A stretch of DNA of 64,000 nt from Chromohalobacter sp. 11-W. Lineage in GTDB: Bacteria; Pseudomonadota; Gammaproteobacteria; Pseudomonadales; Halomonadaceae. Below, piece after piece: positions 1 through 8,985 of the stretch; positions within the stretch are counted from its first letter, which is position 1; each line of letters opens with the position of its first letter. The notes beneath the pieces were generated by a model. That model made no database searches and had not been told where the DNA came from. It was given only the letters and a program-made list of their open reading frames with translations. A program made the translations under genes and the position numbers. The stretch spans positions 62,001 through 126,000 of the forward strand of contig NZ_JARANZ010000004.1 in assembly GCF_029889905.1 (NCBI RefSeq). The letters run 5' to 3'.

Positions 1-1
1 G

Positions 2-709
2 TACGCGGCATTCCTGTTGTTCTTCCTCGGCACAAAGCTGCCCGAGACCCACGGACGCGATCCCGATGCGCCGTCGCCACGCCAAGTGCTGGGCAATTAT
101 GCCAGCGTGATTCGTCATCGCGAGGCGATGGGGTATATCTGTGCAGTGTCGATGTCATTCGCGGGCATGTTCGCGTTCATCACTGGCTCGCCTTATCTGT
201 ATATGGAGCATTACGGATTATCGGCGGCGGTCTATCCGTTCGTGTTCGGTGCCAACATTATCGTCATGGCCTCCTCGAACCGGCTCAATATTTATCTGTT
301 GAAAACCCGCACGCCGCAGCAGAATCTCGTCGTCGGGCTGGGTATCCAGCTATGCGCTGGGGTGGCCCTGGTGGCATTGATCCTCTCGGGGCTGGATTCG
401 ATCTATAGCGTGGCGCCGTTGATGGTCATCTTCGTAGGGATGCAGGGGCTGATCGCGCCGAATGCCATGTCGTCGATGTTGGATCACTTTCCGAAGATGA
501 GTGCCACGGCGACGGCCCTGCAGGGATGCCTGCAATTTTCCAGCGGTGCGTTCGCCGGCATGCTGGTAGGGGCCTTCGAAATCGCCAGTGCCTGGCCAAC
601 GGTGTTGACGATGCTCGGTGCCTCGTTGCTGGGCAATATTGGTGTGCGCTTGCTGGCCGGTCGAGCGCTACGCGGGAGCGAAAGCGAAGAAGCAGTCGCC
701 AGTCGTTAG
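2..709 (+). CDS. MFS multidrug transporter, Bcr/CflA type (5' end outside window)
   Basis: Partial gene: the reading frame is open from base 2, so the true start lies upstream, and only about 235 C-terminal residues are visible. They form a run of hydrophobic helices separated by short loops, as in the C-terminal half of a 12-helix major facilitator. The piece beginning FLGTKLPETH, followed by a helix pair and an Arg-rich inter-helix loop, fits Bcr/CflA-family drug:H+ antiporters (about 400 residues). The expected role is inner-membrane efflux of small drugs such as bicyclomycin or chloramphenicol; the substrate cannot be read from sequence. The gene ends about 20 bases before the Pho box of pstS and is unrelated to that operon. 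Confidence 0.75.
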   Translation, partial: YAAFLLFFLGTKLPETHGRDPDAPSPRQVLGNYASVIRHREAMGYICAVSMSFAGMFAFITGSPYLYMEHYGLSAAVYPFVFGANIIVMASSNRLNIYLLKTRTPQQNLVVGLGIQLCAGVALVALILSGLDSIYSVAPLMVIFVGMQGLIAPNAMSSMLDHFPKMSATATALQGCLQFSSGAFAGMLVGAFEIASAWPTVLTMLGASLLGNIGVRLLAGRALRGSESEEAVASR

Positions 710-727
710 GGAAAAATGCGTTCGCTC

Positions 728-745
728 CTGTCATGAAGCTGTCAT
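728..745 (+). promoter_or_regulatory. Pho box (PhoB binding site) of the pst operon
   Basis: CTGTCATGAAGCTGTCAT is two perfect copies of the heptamer CTGTCAT separated by 4 bases, the exact PhoB recognition arrangement known from enterobacteria and pseudomonads. A plausible weak -10 (CATCTT, 756-761) follows 10 bases after the second heptamer, as expected where the Pho box replaces the -35. The pstS start is 61 bases downstream. Induction by PhoB~P under phosphate starvation is therefore expected. Confidence 0.9.
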
Positions 746-806
746 CTTCATTGGGCATCTTAGGTGTCGCGAAGGTTGAACACTCTCATCGACAGGAGTT
801 ACCCGC

Positions 807-1847
807 ATGAACCGTATTCTCAAGAGCCGTGTCTTGAAGAGCACTGCGTTGGCCGCCGCCGTGATGAGCGTCGCGGGCGTCGCCCAAGCGCAGGACGACA
901 CGCGCGAACAGCTACGCATCGTCGGTTCCAGCACCGTCTACCCATTCGCAAGCTACGTCGTCGAGGAGTTCGGCGCGACCACCGATTACCCGACGCCCGT
1001 CATCGAATCCACAGGCTCTGGTGGCGGCTTGCGCCTGTTCTGTAATGGGGTCGGCCTGGACACGCCGGACATTACCAACGCCTCGCGTCGCATGAAGCCC
1101 TCCGAGTTCGAGCGTTGCCAAGAAAACGGCGTGACCGTTATCACCGAGGCTAAAATCGGCTATGACGGCATTGCGTTCGCCGAGTCCAACGCCAATGAGC
1201 CGATCAATTTCACCCGCGAACAGCTCTTCCTGGCACTGGCCGCCAAGGTGCCTCAGGACGGAGAGCTGGTCGACAATCCCTACACCAAGTGGAGCGATAT
1301 CGACGCCTCGCTGCCGGACCGCGAAATCATGGTATACGGTCCGCCGACCACCTCCGGTACCCGTGATGCCTTCGAAGAGCTGGTGATGGAAGCTGCATCC
1401 GAGGACATGGAGGCATACGGCGGTGAGGGCTATACCGATATCCGTCAGGACGGCCCCTATGTCGATGCCGGCGAGAACGACAACCTCATCGTTCAACGTC
1501 TCCAGGAGAATACGACCTCGTTCGGCATCTTCGGCTACTCCTTCCTTGAAGAGAACGCCGATGCTCTGACGGCCGCGAGCATCGATGGGGTGGCGCCTGA
1601 GCCCGAGGCGATCAGCTCTGGCGATTACCCGGTATCACGCTCACTGTTCTTCTATGTCAAGAATCAGCACGCCGACAGCGTGCCGGCCATGTATCCCTAC
1701 GTCGACTTGTTCATGAGCGAGCAGATGATCAGCCCAATGGGCTACCTCAAGGGTCTGGGACTGATCCCGCTGCCGGAAGATATGCGTGAACAGCAGCGTA
1801 ACGATGTCGAAAGCCGCGCCAGCCTTGAGCTGAGCGACCTACAATAA
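807..1847 (+). CDS. pstS: Phosphate ABC transporter, periplasmic phosphate-binding protein
   Basis: Captures inorganic phosphate in the periplasm and delivers it to PstCAB. The 346-residue precursor has a Sec signal peptide (basic N-terminus, Ala/Val core, AQA at 26-28 as likely cleavage site). The mature N-terminus carries GSSTVYPF (residues 40-47), a Ser/Thr-rich phosphate-loop signature, and later STGSGGG and SGTRDAF motifs typical of PstS. An AGGAG ribosome site (794-798) lies 8 bases before the ATG. It is the first gene of pstS-pstC-pstA-pstB and is preceded by a perfect Pho box. The mature protein is rich in Asp and Glu, in keeping with periplasmic proteins of halophiles. Identification is secure. 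Confidence 0.93.
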   Translation: MNRILKSRVLKSTALAAAVMSVAGVAQAQDDTREQLRIVGSSTVYPFASYVVEEFGATTDYPTPVIESTGSGGGLRLFCNGVGLDTPDITNASRRMKPSEFERCQENGVTVITEAKIGYDGIAFAESNANEPINFTREQLFLALAAKVPQDGELVDNPYTKWSDIDASLPDREIMVYGPPTTSGTRDAFEELVMEAASEDMEAYGGEGYTDIRQDGPYVDAGENDNLIVQRLQENTTSFGIFGYSFLEENADALTAASIDGVAPEPEAISSGDYPVSRSLFFYVKNQHADSVPAMYPYVDLFMSEQMISPMGYLKGLGLIPLPEDMREQQRNDVESRASLELSDLQ

Positions 1848-1870
1848 GGTCGCATGCGGACCGATGAAGT

Positions 1871-1893
1871 GGCCGGCAGCGCAGCTGCCGGCC
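1871..1893 (+). other. Intercistronic hairpin between pstS and pstC
   Basis: GGCCGGCAG and CTGCCGGCC form a perfect 9-bp stem around a 5-base loop, 24 bases after the pstS stop. No U-run follows, so it is unlikely to be a full terminator. Such stems typically stabilise the 3' end of the abundant binding-protein message or attenuate read-through to the permease genes; that role is inference. Confidence 0.55.
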
Positions 1894-1961
1894 CATTTGC
1901 ATGACGTCCCGCTAGAGTTTGAAGCCTCCCTCTGGGAGCAACGTTATCCTGAGAGACCGAT

Positions 1962-3218
1962 ATGCCGATGAATATCGTCTTCCTGCTGTTCTGCGCGGTA
2001 CTCGTGGTGCTAGGCGGAATCGCTTTCACGCTGAGTCGCGCCAAGGCCACGCACGTGCGGGCCACGGGCATGACTATGCATGCACAGCCGGATCAATATG
2101 CCTGGTTTGCGGTACTCGTTACCGCCGGGCCGGCGCTTCTGGTCAGCGCCCTGGGGGCGTTTGTCCTGTTACTGATGGGGGCGGATATCCCCACGTTTTA
2201 TCTGTTGGCGGCGAGCCTGGTCATTGCCTTGATTGGTCTGGTCATGGGGCTGAATCAGGTACGCTCCGATTTCCATGCCCGGCGCGCTATTGAAGGAGTA
2301 ATTCGTAAGCTGTTGGCTGCCGCGGCGATGATCTCGATTCTCACGACGCTGGGCATTTTGCTGTCGATCATCAGCGAGGCGCTACGCTTCTTCCAGATGC
2401 ACAGCTTCTGGGACTTCGTAACCGGTACGACCTGGAACCCTGGGGCAAGTTTCCTCGACGCCGCTGGACGTGGCGACGAGGGCGGCAGTGCCGCACAGTT
2501 CGGGTCGATCCCGCTCTTCGCCGGCACGTTCATGATCACCCTGATCGCCATGCTGGTGGCGATTCCCTTCGGCCTGGGCGCCGCCATCTACATGGTGGAA
2601 TTCGCCCCCCTGCGCGTACGCAAGGCGGCCAAGCCGGTCATCGAAGTATTGGCGGGGATTCCCACCGTGGTATACGGCGTCTTCGCGGCCTTGACCGTGG
2701 CGCCGCTGGTGGTGGATATCGCCGGACTGTTCGGGTTGGATGCTTCCTATTCCAATGCGCTGGCGCCGGGGCTGGTGATGGGCATCATGATCATCCCGTT
2801 CATTTCCTCGCTTTCCGACGATGTCATCAACTCGGTACCCAACAGTCTGCGCGAAGGCGCCTTGGCGCTGGGGATCACCAAGAGCGAAATGGTACGCAAC
2901 GTGGTGGTGCCGGCCGCCGCGCCGGGGATCATCTCGGCATCGCTGTTGGCCGTTTCGCGGGCCTTGGGGGAAACCATGATCGTGGTCATGGCGGCTGGCA
3001 TGCGTCCCAACCTGACCGCCAATCCCCTGGAAGATATGACCACCGTGACAGTGAGTATCGTCGCGGCGCTGACCGGCGATCAGGAATTCGAAAGCGCACA
3101 GACACTCTCGGCCTTTGCCCTGGGACTGGTGCTGTTCATCGTGACGCTGACGCTGAATGTGGTGTCGGTCTTCATGATTCGCCGCTTCCGCGAGAAGTAT
3201 CGCGTCAACAACCTGTAA
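1962..3218 (+). CDS. pstC: Phosphate ABC transporter permease PstC
   Basis: One of the two inner-membrane permease subunits of the high-affinity phosphate importer. At 418 residues it is about 100 longer than E. coli PstC. The extra part is N-terminal: three predicted membrane segments (about residues 3-22, 48-70 and 74-94) before the core binding-protein-dependent permease domain. The core domain contains the EAA loop (EGALALGITKSEMV) and SRALGETMIVVMAAG, both highly conserved in PstC. The long form is common in pseudomonads and halophiles. It lies 114 bases after pstS and 17 bases before pstA, within the same operon. Confidence 0.9.
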   Translation: MPMNIVFLLFCAVLVVLGGIAFTLSRAKATHVRATGMTMHAQPDQYAWFAVLVTAGPALLVSALGAFVLLLMGADIPTFYLLAASLVIALIGLVMGLNQVRSDFHARRAIEGVIRKLLAAAAMISILTTLGILLSIISEALRFFQMHSFWDFVTGTTWNPGASFLDAAGRGDEGGSAAQFGSIPLFAGTFMITLIAMLVAIPFGLGAAIYMVEFAPLRVRKAAKPVIEVLAGIPTVVYGVFAALTVAPLVVDIAGLFGLDASYSNALAPGLVMGIMIIPFISSLSDDVINSVPNSLREGALALGITKSEMVRNVVVPAAAPGIISASLLAVSRALGETMIVVMAAGMRPNLTANPLEDMTTVTVSIVAALTGDQEFESAQTLSAFALGLVLFIVTLTLNVVSVFMIRRFREKYRVNNL

Positions 3219-3235
3219 TCCGATAGGTCGAGAGC

Positions 3236-4402
3236 ATGAGCCAATCGTTCGAAGAAATTTCCGCGCAGCTCAAGAAGCGCCATCGGCGTTCGGCGCGCAT
3301 GAAATGGATGACCATGGGCGCCTTGATTCTATCGGCGGCGTTTCTGGTGGTCTTCATTTCCGACATGGTGGTGCGGGGATGGCCCGCTTTCCAGCAAGCG
3401 CAGATACAGGTCGAGGTCAGCTACGACGAGCAGTCCCGGAAGTTGCCGTTAGCCGCGGTCGATAAAGATGTGCGCCCGCTGATCTCGCGCGGGTTTTTCC
3501 GGCCCTTGCCGCGGAAAATGGAAAACAATCCGGCGTTGATGGGCACGACGCAGACGCAGTGGGTCATCGCCGATAGTCGTGTCGATCAGTATCTCAAGGG
3601 CAATGAAGACCGCTTGCGTCCCGCCGACAAGGAAACGCTCCAAGCATTGGTCGAAGAGGGGCGCGCGGAGCTGAAGTTCAATACCACCTTCTTTACCACC
3701 GGTGATTCCAAGATGCCGGAACTGGCGGGGATTGCTTCGGCGGCCATCGGCACGGTAATGACCATGCTGGTCACCATGGCGGTATGCTTTCCGATCGGCG
3801 TGATGACGGCCGTCTACCTCGAGGAGTTCGCCCCCGACAACAAGCTGACTCAGATCATCGAAATCAATATCAACAACCTGGCGGCCGTCCCTTCCATCCT
3901 GTTCGGCCTGCTGGGGCTGGCAATTTATATCAGCTTCTTTGGGGTGCCTCGCTCCTCGCCGTTGGTAGGCGGGCTGACCCTGGCGCTGATGACGCTGCCG
4001 GTAATAATCATCTCGACGCGCGCGGCGCTTCGCAGTGTGCCGGATAGTATCCGTCATGCGGCATTTGGCGTGGGGTGCTCACGTTGGCAGGTGGTGCGCG
4101 ATCACGTGTTGCCGGTGTCGCTGCCGGGCATTCTTACAGGCTCGATCATCGGCTTGGCGCAGGCCATGGGCGAGACTGCACCGCTGATCATCGTGGGTAT
4201 GGTGGCCTTCATTCCCGATGCGTCGATCTCGATTACGGGCGCCTCGACGGTCATGCCGGCGCAGATCTTTACTTGGGCCAGTGAGCCGAATAGCGCCTTC
4301 GCCGAGAAGACGGCGGGCGGCATCCTGGTGCTTCTGGCGGTGCTGATCTTTCTCAATGCGCTCGCCGTGTGGCTACGCAACAAATTCGAACGTCGCTGGT
4401 AA
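3236..4402 (+). CDS. pstA: Phosphate ABC transporter permease PstA
   Basis: Second permease subunit, pairing with PstC. The 388-residue protein is longer than the roughly 300-residue enterobacterial form because about 100 hydrophilic residues (about 50-155), probably periplasmic, are inserted between the first membrane segment and the permease core. This matches the DUF3333-type N-terminal region of long PstA proteins. The core shows [30 protein letters not shown], the EAA-like loop around [14 protein letters not shown], and [14 protein letters not shown]. It begins 17 bases after pstC and is followed 25 bases later by pstB. Confidence 0.9.
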   Translation: MSQSFEEISAQLKKRHRRSARMKWMTMGALILSAAFLVVFISDMVVRGWPAFQQAQIQVEVSYDEQSRKLPLAAVDKDVRPLISRGFFRPLPRKMENNPALMGTTQTQWVIADSRVDQYLKGNEDRLRPADKETLQALVEEGRAELKFNTTFFTTGDSKMPELAGIASAAIGTVMTMLVTMAVCFPIGVMTAVYLEEFAPDNKLTQIIEININNLAAVPSILFGLLGLAIYISFFGVPRSSPLVGGLTLALMTLPVIIISTRAALRSVPDSIRHAAFGVGCSRWQVVRDHVLPVSLPGILTGSIIGLAQAMGETAPLIIVGMVAFIPDASISITGASTVMPAQIFTWASEPNSAFAEKTAGGILVLLAVLIFLNALAVWLRNKFERRW

Positions 4403-4427
4403 ACGACTTCCGACAGGACACATCGCC

Positions 4428-5321
4428 ATGAACGACACGACCCTGCAAAACTTTCAGACTCAGCAAAATCAGTCCCTGGCGTCGGGTGATGCCGTGCGCG
4501 GCCAATATAGCGCCGCGACGCCCGACAAGGGGCAGCCGGTAACACGTAACGAGAGCGTCGAAGAAAACCTGAGCGTACGCGTACGCGATCTCAGCCTGTG
4601 GTATGGCGAGCACCAGGCGCTGGATGACATCAGCATCGATGTGTTCGCAAATACCGTCACTGCCTTGATCGGTCCGTCGGGCTGCGGCAAGTCCACCTTT
4701 CTGCGTTGTCTCAATCGTATGAACGATTTGATCAGCAGCGTGCGGATCAAGGGACTGGTGGAAATGGATGGCCGCGACGTCAATGCCCGCGGCATGGACG
4801 AAGTAGCACTCCGCCGACGTGTGGGCATGGTGTTCCAAAAACCCAATCCGTTTCCCAAGTCGATCTATGAAAACGTCGCGTATGCACCGCGCATGCACGA
4901 CATGGTCAGCCGCAAGGCCGACCAGGACGAACTGGTGGAGCGCGCGTTGCGCGACGCGGGACTATGGAACGAGGTCAAGGACAAGCTGCATGAGCCGGGC
5001 ACGTCGCTATCCGGCGGTCAGCAGCAGCGCTTGTGCATCGCGCGTGCGATTGCCGTGCGTCCCGACGTCATCCTGATGGACGAACCGACCTCGGCGCTCG
5101 ATCCGATTTCCACGGCAACGATCGAGGACCTGATGGATAAGCTCAAGCAGGACTTCACTATCGTGACCGTGACCCACAACATGCAGCAGGCAGCACGCGT
5201 GGCGGATTACACGGCCTTTTTCCACCTTGGTGAGATGATCGAATACAACGCTACCAAGCAGATGTTCGCCAACCCGCATACCAAGAAGGCGGAGGACTAC
5301 ATCACCGGCCGCTATGGTTGA
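4428..5321 (+). CDS. pstB: Phosphate ABC transporter ATP-binding protein PstB
   Basis: ATPase that powers PstCA. The ATG at 4428 was chosen because an ACAGGA ribosome site sits just upstream and the frame continues into the intergenic sequence only by chance; this gives 297 residues. Walker A is GPSGCGKST (82-90), the Q-loop region is [11 protein letters not shown], the signature is LSGGQ (194-198), Walker B is VILMDEP (214-220) and the H-loop histidine is near 250. The first 47 residues are a Gln/Ser-rich extension lacking in E. coli PstB. A terminator follows directly, and phoU, which often ends this operon, is not here. Confidence 0.93.
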   Translation: MNDTTLQNFQTQQNQSLASGDAVRGQYSAATPDKGQPVTRNESVEENLSVRVRDLSLWYGEHQALDDISIDVFANTVTALIGPSGCGKSTFLRCLNRMNDLISSVRIKGLVEMDGRDVNARGMDEVALRRRVGMVFQKPNPFPKSIYENVAYAPRMHDMVSRKADQDELVERALRDAGLWNEVKDKLHEPGTSLSGGQQQRLCIARAIAVRPDVILMDEPTSALDPISTATIEDLMDKLKQDFTIVTVTHNMQQAARVADYTAFFHLGEMIEYNATKQMFANPHTKKAEDYITGRYG

Positions 5322-5346
5322 TGAGGTGAAACGCAGCTATTTTTTG

Positions 5347-5369
5347 GGGGCGCTTCGGCGCCCTTTCTT
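5347..5369 (+). terminator. Rho-independent terminator of pstSCAB
   Basis: GGGGCGC-TTCG-GCGCCC stem with the stable TTCG tetraloop, followed by TTTCTTC. It lies 25 bases after the pstB stop, which supports pstB being the last gene of the operon. Confidence 0.8.
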
Positions 5370-5458
5370 CGTGTCGCGAGGGCGGGAAAAGCAAGAGGGC
5401 GTTGGGGCTACCAGAGAGGCACTGGCCGATGTCTCAAAAGCTTGCGGGTAATGGAGCA

Positions 5459-5800
5459 CTATTGTGCACAGTCGATGCACTTGAGTGTGGCGTAATCCAG
5501 CGCTAGTCGCTTGGTTGAGATGAACTCGCCACATGCGATGCATTCGCCGTAGCTCTCGTCCTCGATGCGTTTGAGGGCGAGGTCGATGAAGCGAATACTC
5601 GCCTCACGGCGTTGCTGGGTCGCCTTGGCCATGGCTTGAGACTGCATGGCGTCCATGCGCGTCAGGCGCCCGTTGGCGGTTTGATCGAGTTCTACGACCT
5701 CCCGGCTGTGGGCGGTTTCCTGACTCTCCTCGATAAGGCGCTGACGCTTTTCCTCGAGCTGCTGGCGTACCGTTGCCATGTCGAGATCCGGATGGTTCAT
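5459..5800 (-). CDS. DksA/TraR-family C4 zinc-finger protein
   Basis: A 113-residue protein with a charged, probably helical coiled-coil N-terminal part and a C-terminal four-cysteine zinc finger (C87-x2-C90-x17-C108-x2-C111). This is the layout of the DksA/TraR superfamily, whose members enter the secondary channel of RNA polymerase and modify initiation. It is shorter than DksA (about 150), so it is a paralogue of the short TraR/YbiI kind rather than housekeeping dksA. A strong GGAGG ribosome site precedes the start. It is the last gene of a leftward cluster cfa - MFS - this gene, only 13 bases after the MFS stop. Confidence 0.85.
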   Translation of the reverse strand: MNHPDLDMATVRQQLEEKRQRLIEESQETAHSREVVELDQTANGRLTRMDAMQSQAMAKATQQRREASIRFIDLALKRIEDESYGECIACGEFISTKRLALDYATLKCIDCAQ

Positions 5801-5813
5801 GTCAGCGCCTCCT

Positions 5814-7037
5814 TCAGTCGTTGCGTTGCGCGTGTAAGCTGCGTGTCAGGGGGCCCCAGGCAAGTAGAAACCCGATACTCACCATGGCAATCATCAGCAC
5901 GAGAATGGTGGTGAACGTTATACCTGCATCGAGTAGTAGCCCGAAGGTCGCGGGGGCGAGTCCTGAGGCAAACACCATGCCCGCCACGAGAATCGAGCGC
6001 AAACGCCCGAGGTGCTCGCTGCCCCAGAACTGGATGAGCAAGCTGGTGACGGTAGGTTCTTGCATGCCGGTCACGATGCCCGACAACAGCATGTACGCCA
6101 ATATTCCCCAGGCGTTTTGCAGGATGACCGCCAGGACGAGCCCCGCGATCAAGGGTAATAGATAAAGCCGGCCCATCAGCGCCGGCCCCAAGCGGTCGAC
6201 CAGACGCCCCGCGACAAGTGAGCCGACGACACGTCCTGCGGCTGCCAGGGCGAAGCCGATAGCGAAGGTCGAGGGCGTGGCGTTGAATTCATCGATCATG
6301 TCCGCCTGGAAGACGAAGATCCCCGTATTGACGATGGCAATCGACAGCATCATCAAACTCAAGCGCCAGAAGCGTGCTTCGCGTAACGGTCGTGGCGTGG
6401 GCGTGGTGGTCTTCTTCTGCTCGGCGTCGTGTTTCTGGGTTGTCCGTGTCTGGCTGGGCGGTGGCCAATTGGGGTAAAGCAGCAACGCCGGTATCCAGAC
6501 GAGCAATAATACCGCCAAGGCGCCCCACCAGATTTCCCGCCAGGACCACACGTGCAGAGCGCTGGCGATGCCGCTGGGCAGAATGGCCTCGCCCAGTGGA
6601 ATGGCCAGTGTCACCAGCGCCAGGGCGCTACCGCGTGCTTGCACGATGCGTCGCGCCGCCGTGGTGGTGCCCAGGTGCACGAACATTCCCTGGCCGCAAA
6701 AACGGATGAGCCCGAAGCCTATCAGAGCCAGGGCGGCCCAGGGCGATAGCGTCAGTAGCAGGATTCCCAGCGCCATCCCACACACGACGAACGTGGCGAA
6801 GCGGCGGGCCGGCCACCAATCCAACTTGGGTCCGATGAAGAAGATCAGGCAGCCCGAGATCAAGGTGACCAGCGAATAGGCAATACCAAACTGGCCACTG
6901 GTCAGAGAGAAGCTCTCGGAAATGGCTGGCTGGAAAAAACCCACCAGGAAGGTCTGCCCGAGATTGCCGGAGAAGACGGCTAGAAAGCCGATCGCCAGGA
7001 TACCGTAATGCTGGACGATGATACGTCTATAGCCCAC
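5814..7037 (-). CDS. Major facilitator superfamily transporter
   Basis: A 407-residue protein with about 12 hydrophobic segments arranged as two six-helix halves, separated by a hydrophilic loop rich in Gln, Lys and Thr (around residues 190-215). General MFS signals are present: the helix 2-3 loop GPKLDWWPARR resembles motif A. The substrate is unknown; the closest class by feel is the MFS of uncharacterised anion/drug exporters. It begins 28 bases after the cfa stop and is followed 13 bases later by the DksA-like gene, so the three are probably co-transcribed. Confidence 0.8.
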   Translation of the reverse strand: MGYRRIIVQHYGILAIGFLAVFSGNLGQTFLVGFFQPAISESFSLTSGQFGIAYSLVTLISGCLIFFIGPKLDWWPARRFATFVVCGMALGILLLTLSPWAALALIGFGLIRFCGQGMFVHLGTTTAARRIVQARGSALALVTLAIPLGEAILPSGIASALHVWSWREIWWGALAVLLLVWIPALLLYPNWPPPSQTRTTQKHDAEQKKTTTPTPRPLREARFWRLSLMMLSIAIVNTGIFVFQADMIDEFNATPSTFAIGFALAAAGRVVGSLVAGRLVDRLGPALMGRLYLLPLIAGLVLAVILQNAWGILAYMLLSGIVTGMQEPTVTSLLIQFWGSEHLGRLRSILVAGMVFASGLAPATFGLLLDAGITFTTILVLMIAMVSIGFLLAWGPLTRSLHAQRND

Positions 7038-7065
7038 TACGCTTCCTTTCCAGTGAGTTGAATGC

Positions 7066-8232
7066 TCAGTTCGTGACGCGTGAATAGCCGCCAGGGACGC
7101 CGGGCTTGGCCAGGACCCACTGCCATAGCTGAATGTCGCGCGCGCGGAAGGCGGCGGCGCACGACAGCAGGTAATAACGCCACATGCGATAGAACTCGTT
7201 GCCGTAGCGTTCCTTGAATTGCGGCCAGTGAGCTTCGAAATTCTCCCACCAGGCCATCAGTGTCTTGTCGTAGTCGGCGCCGAAGTTGTGCAGGTCCTCG
7301 GTCACGAAAAGCCCACCGGCGGCATCACCGATCTGGCCGATGGAGGGAAGGTCGCCGTTGGGGAAGATGTACTTGTCGACCCATGGGTCCGGCGTACTTT
7401 CGCGGACGTTCTTGCCGATGGTGTGCAGCAGGAAGAGGCCGCCTTCCTTGAGGCAACGATGGGCGACCTCCATGTACTCGCGATGATTCTTGCGGCCGAC
7501 ATGCTCGAACATGCCGATACTGATGATGGCGTCGAACTCTTCGTTGATCTCACGATAGTCTTGAAGCCGAAATTCCACGGGAAGTCCCTTCTTCATCAAG
7601 GACTTCCCGTAGTCGGCCTGCTCGCGTGAGATCGTGAGCCCGACGCATTCCACCCCATAGTGCTCGGCGGCGTAGGCCATGAAGCTGCCCCAACCACAGC
7701 CGATATCCAGAATGCGCATGCCAGGCTTGAGATCCAGCTTGCGGCAAATTAGATCGAGCTTGGCCTCCTGAGCGGCATCCAGGGTCTCGGCGTCATGCCA
7801 GTATCCGCAGGTATAGGTCATGCGTTTGTCGAGCATGGTCGCGTAAAAGTCGTTGCCCAGATCGTAGTGCGCTTCGCCGACTTTCCAGGCACGTTTCACG
7901 CTTTGCAGATTGGTGAACTTGGCGCGCAGAGCATGGAACACCAGTTTGGAAGGTTGCACGGCTTTGTTGATCTTGGCGCGGAGCAGGCGAGTGAAGAACT
8001 CGTCGAGGCGCTCGGCGTCCCAAAGTCCGGCCATGTATGCCTCGCCAAGCCCAAGATTGCCCTCGGCAAGCGCGCGGTCGAAGACCTCGGACGAATGCAC
8101 TTGCATGTCCCAAGGGCGCGAGCCGTTGATCTGGATATCGGCGCGGGCAAGAAGGTCGGCGACGAAGCGATAGCTCTTGTGTTGCTCGAGTGCCTGGGTC
8201 GAAGTGGTGGTTTCCTTGAGTGGAGCGTTCAC
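7066..8232 (-). CDS. cfa: Cyclopropane-fatty-acyl-phospholipid synthase
   Basis: Transfers a methylene group from S-adenosylmethionine to cis double bonds of membrane phospholipid acyl chains, a stationary-phase, acid and salt stress response. The 388-residue length matches E. coli Cfa (382). HYDLGNDFY (122-130), the SAM-binding LDIGCGWG (175-182), GLTISREQ and a GMFEHVG motif are diagnostic. Translation appears to start at GTG (8230-8232) behind GAGGAAG. A 7-bp stem lies in the leader just upstream of the ribosome site. It heads the cfa - MFS - DksA-like cluster. Confidence 0.93.
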   Translation of the reverse strand: MNAPLKETTTSTQALEQHKSYRFVADLLARADIQINGSRPWDMQVHSSEVFDRALAEGNLGLGEAYMAGLWDAERLDEFFTRLLRAKINKAVQPSKLVFHALRAKFTNLQSVKRAWKVGEAHYDLGNDFYATMLDKRMTYTCGYWHDAETLDAAQEAKLDLICRKLDLKPGMRILDIGCGWGSFMAYAAEHYGVECVGLTISREQADYGKSLMKKGLPVEFRLQDYREINEEFDAIISIGMFEHVGRKNHREYMEVAHRCLKEGGLFLLHTIGKNVRESTPDPWVDKYIFPNGDLPSIGQIGDAAGGLFVTEDLHNFGADYDKTLMAWWENFEAHWPQFKERYGNEFYRMWRYYLLSCAAAFRARDIQLWQWVLAKPGVPGGYSRVTN

Positions 8233-8255
8233 TGCTGATCTTCCTCTTGCTCATG

Positions 8256-8277
8256 CTCCCGGCGCTGATACCGGGAG
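8256..8277 (-). other. Hairpin in the cfa 5' leader
   Basis: CTCCCGG and CCGGGAG (7-bp perfect stem, 8-base loop) lie 10 bases upstream of the cfa ribosome site. It could influence leader stability or translation. E. coli cfa is known to be controlled through its leader by small RNAs, but no direct parallel can be shown here. Confidence 0.35.
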
Positions 8278-8495
8278 TCTGTTTTGAATTTTTCGTGATG
8301 ATATCGAACTTTTTGCCCATTATACGTCATCATGACCGTTTGCATGCTACCTAATGACCTCGATATACTGAAACAATAACTCGCTGCCCAGGTGCCTTGC
8401 GGTCATGTTTTCAGTGGCCCATCAGCTTTTCGACCGGCCCTTGAAATCGAAGTAATCCCCGAAACGCTCTGTCGAGGTGAAGAAAATCTGCCCTA

Positions 8496-8696
8496 CTACA
8501 CGATAGACGCGTGCCTGTTCGTCTTCCATCTCGCTGGCGCCGTATAATCACTGGCGACTTTGCCAGCGAAAAACAACGCGGCGAGCAGCATACTGACGAA
8601 GACTCCGGTTGCCAGGTGATGCGTGGCGGCCACGATGCCCAAGAGCAAGCCAGGTCGAATGTCGGATAGCCATGCTTGGCGGAATGAACGAAGCAT
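8496..8696 (-). CDS. Small membrane protein, function unknown
   Basis: A 66-residue product with a basic N-terminus, a hydrophobic stretch that could form one or two membrane helices (about residues 16-48, GLLLGIVAATHH then VSMLLAALFFAG), and a charged C-terminus. AAGGA lies 7 bases before the ATG, which makes translation believable. I do not recognise the family. It stands alone between cfa and arsJ, with 289 bases upstream (8697-8985) in which I see no gene and no convincing promoter. The alternative is a chance ORF. Confidence 0.45.
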   Translation of the reverse strand: MLRSFRQAWLSDIRPGLLLGIVAATHHLATGVFVSMLLAALFFAGKVASDYTAPARWKTNRHASIV

Positions 8697-8985
8697 GAGG
8701 GAGTCCTTGTGTGGGGTCGTGGAGGCGGCTCCGCGAGGCTCATCGCATGGAGAGTGAGTCTGTTGTCAGTCTCGCAAACGCAGCCGTTTTGCATGCGTCG
8801 TCGCACGTCAAAAAAGCGCAGATTGAGTCAGTTTGCTAGTGTCGGAAATGCCGCGCTTCAGAAAGAAAGTAGAAGTGCGGTTGGCGTTGACACTTTCAGT
8901 GTGGAAAGCGCGCCAGAAAGCGTAATGCTAGGGGGAGTAAGACCACGCCCGTCATTTGTCATCCACGGGAGGCGACCATGAAGCG

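Noticed and set aside
8411..8806. 131-residue minus-strand ORF covering the small membrane protein
   Set aside because: Composition is Pro/Arg/Cys-rich as in off-frame reading; the 66-residue frame inside it has the ribosome site and hydrophobic core.
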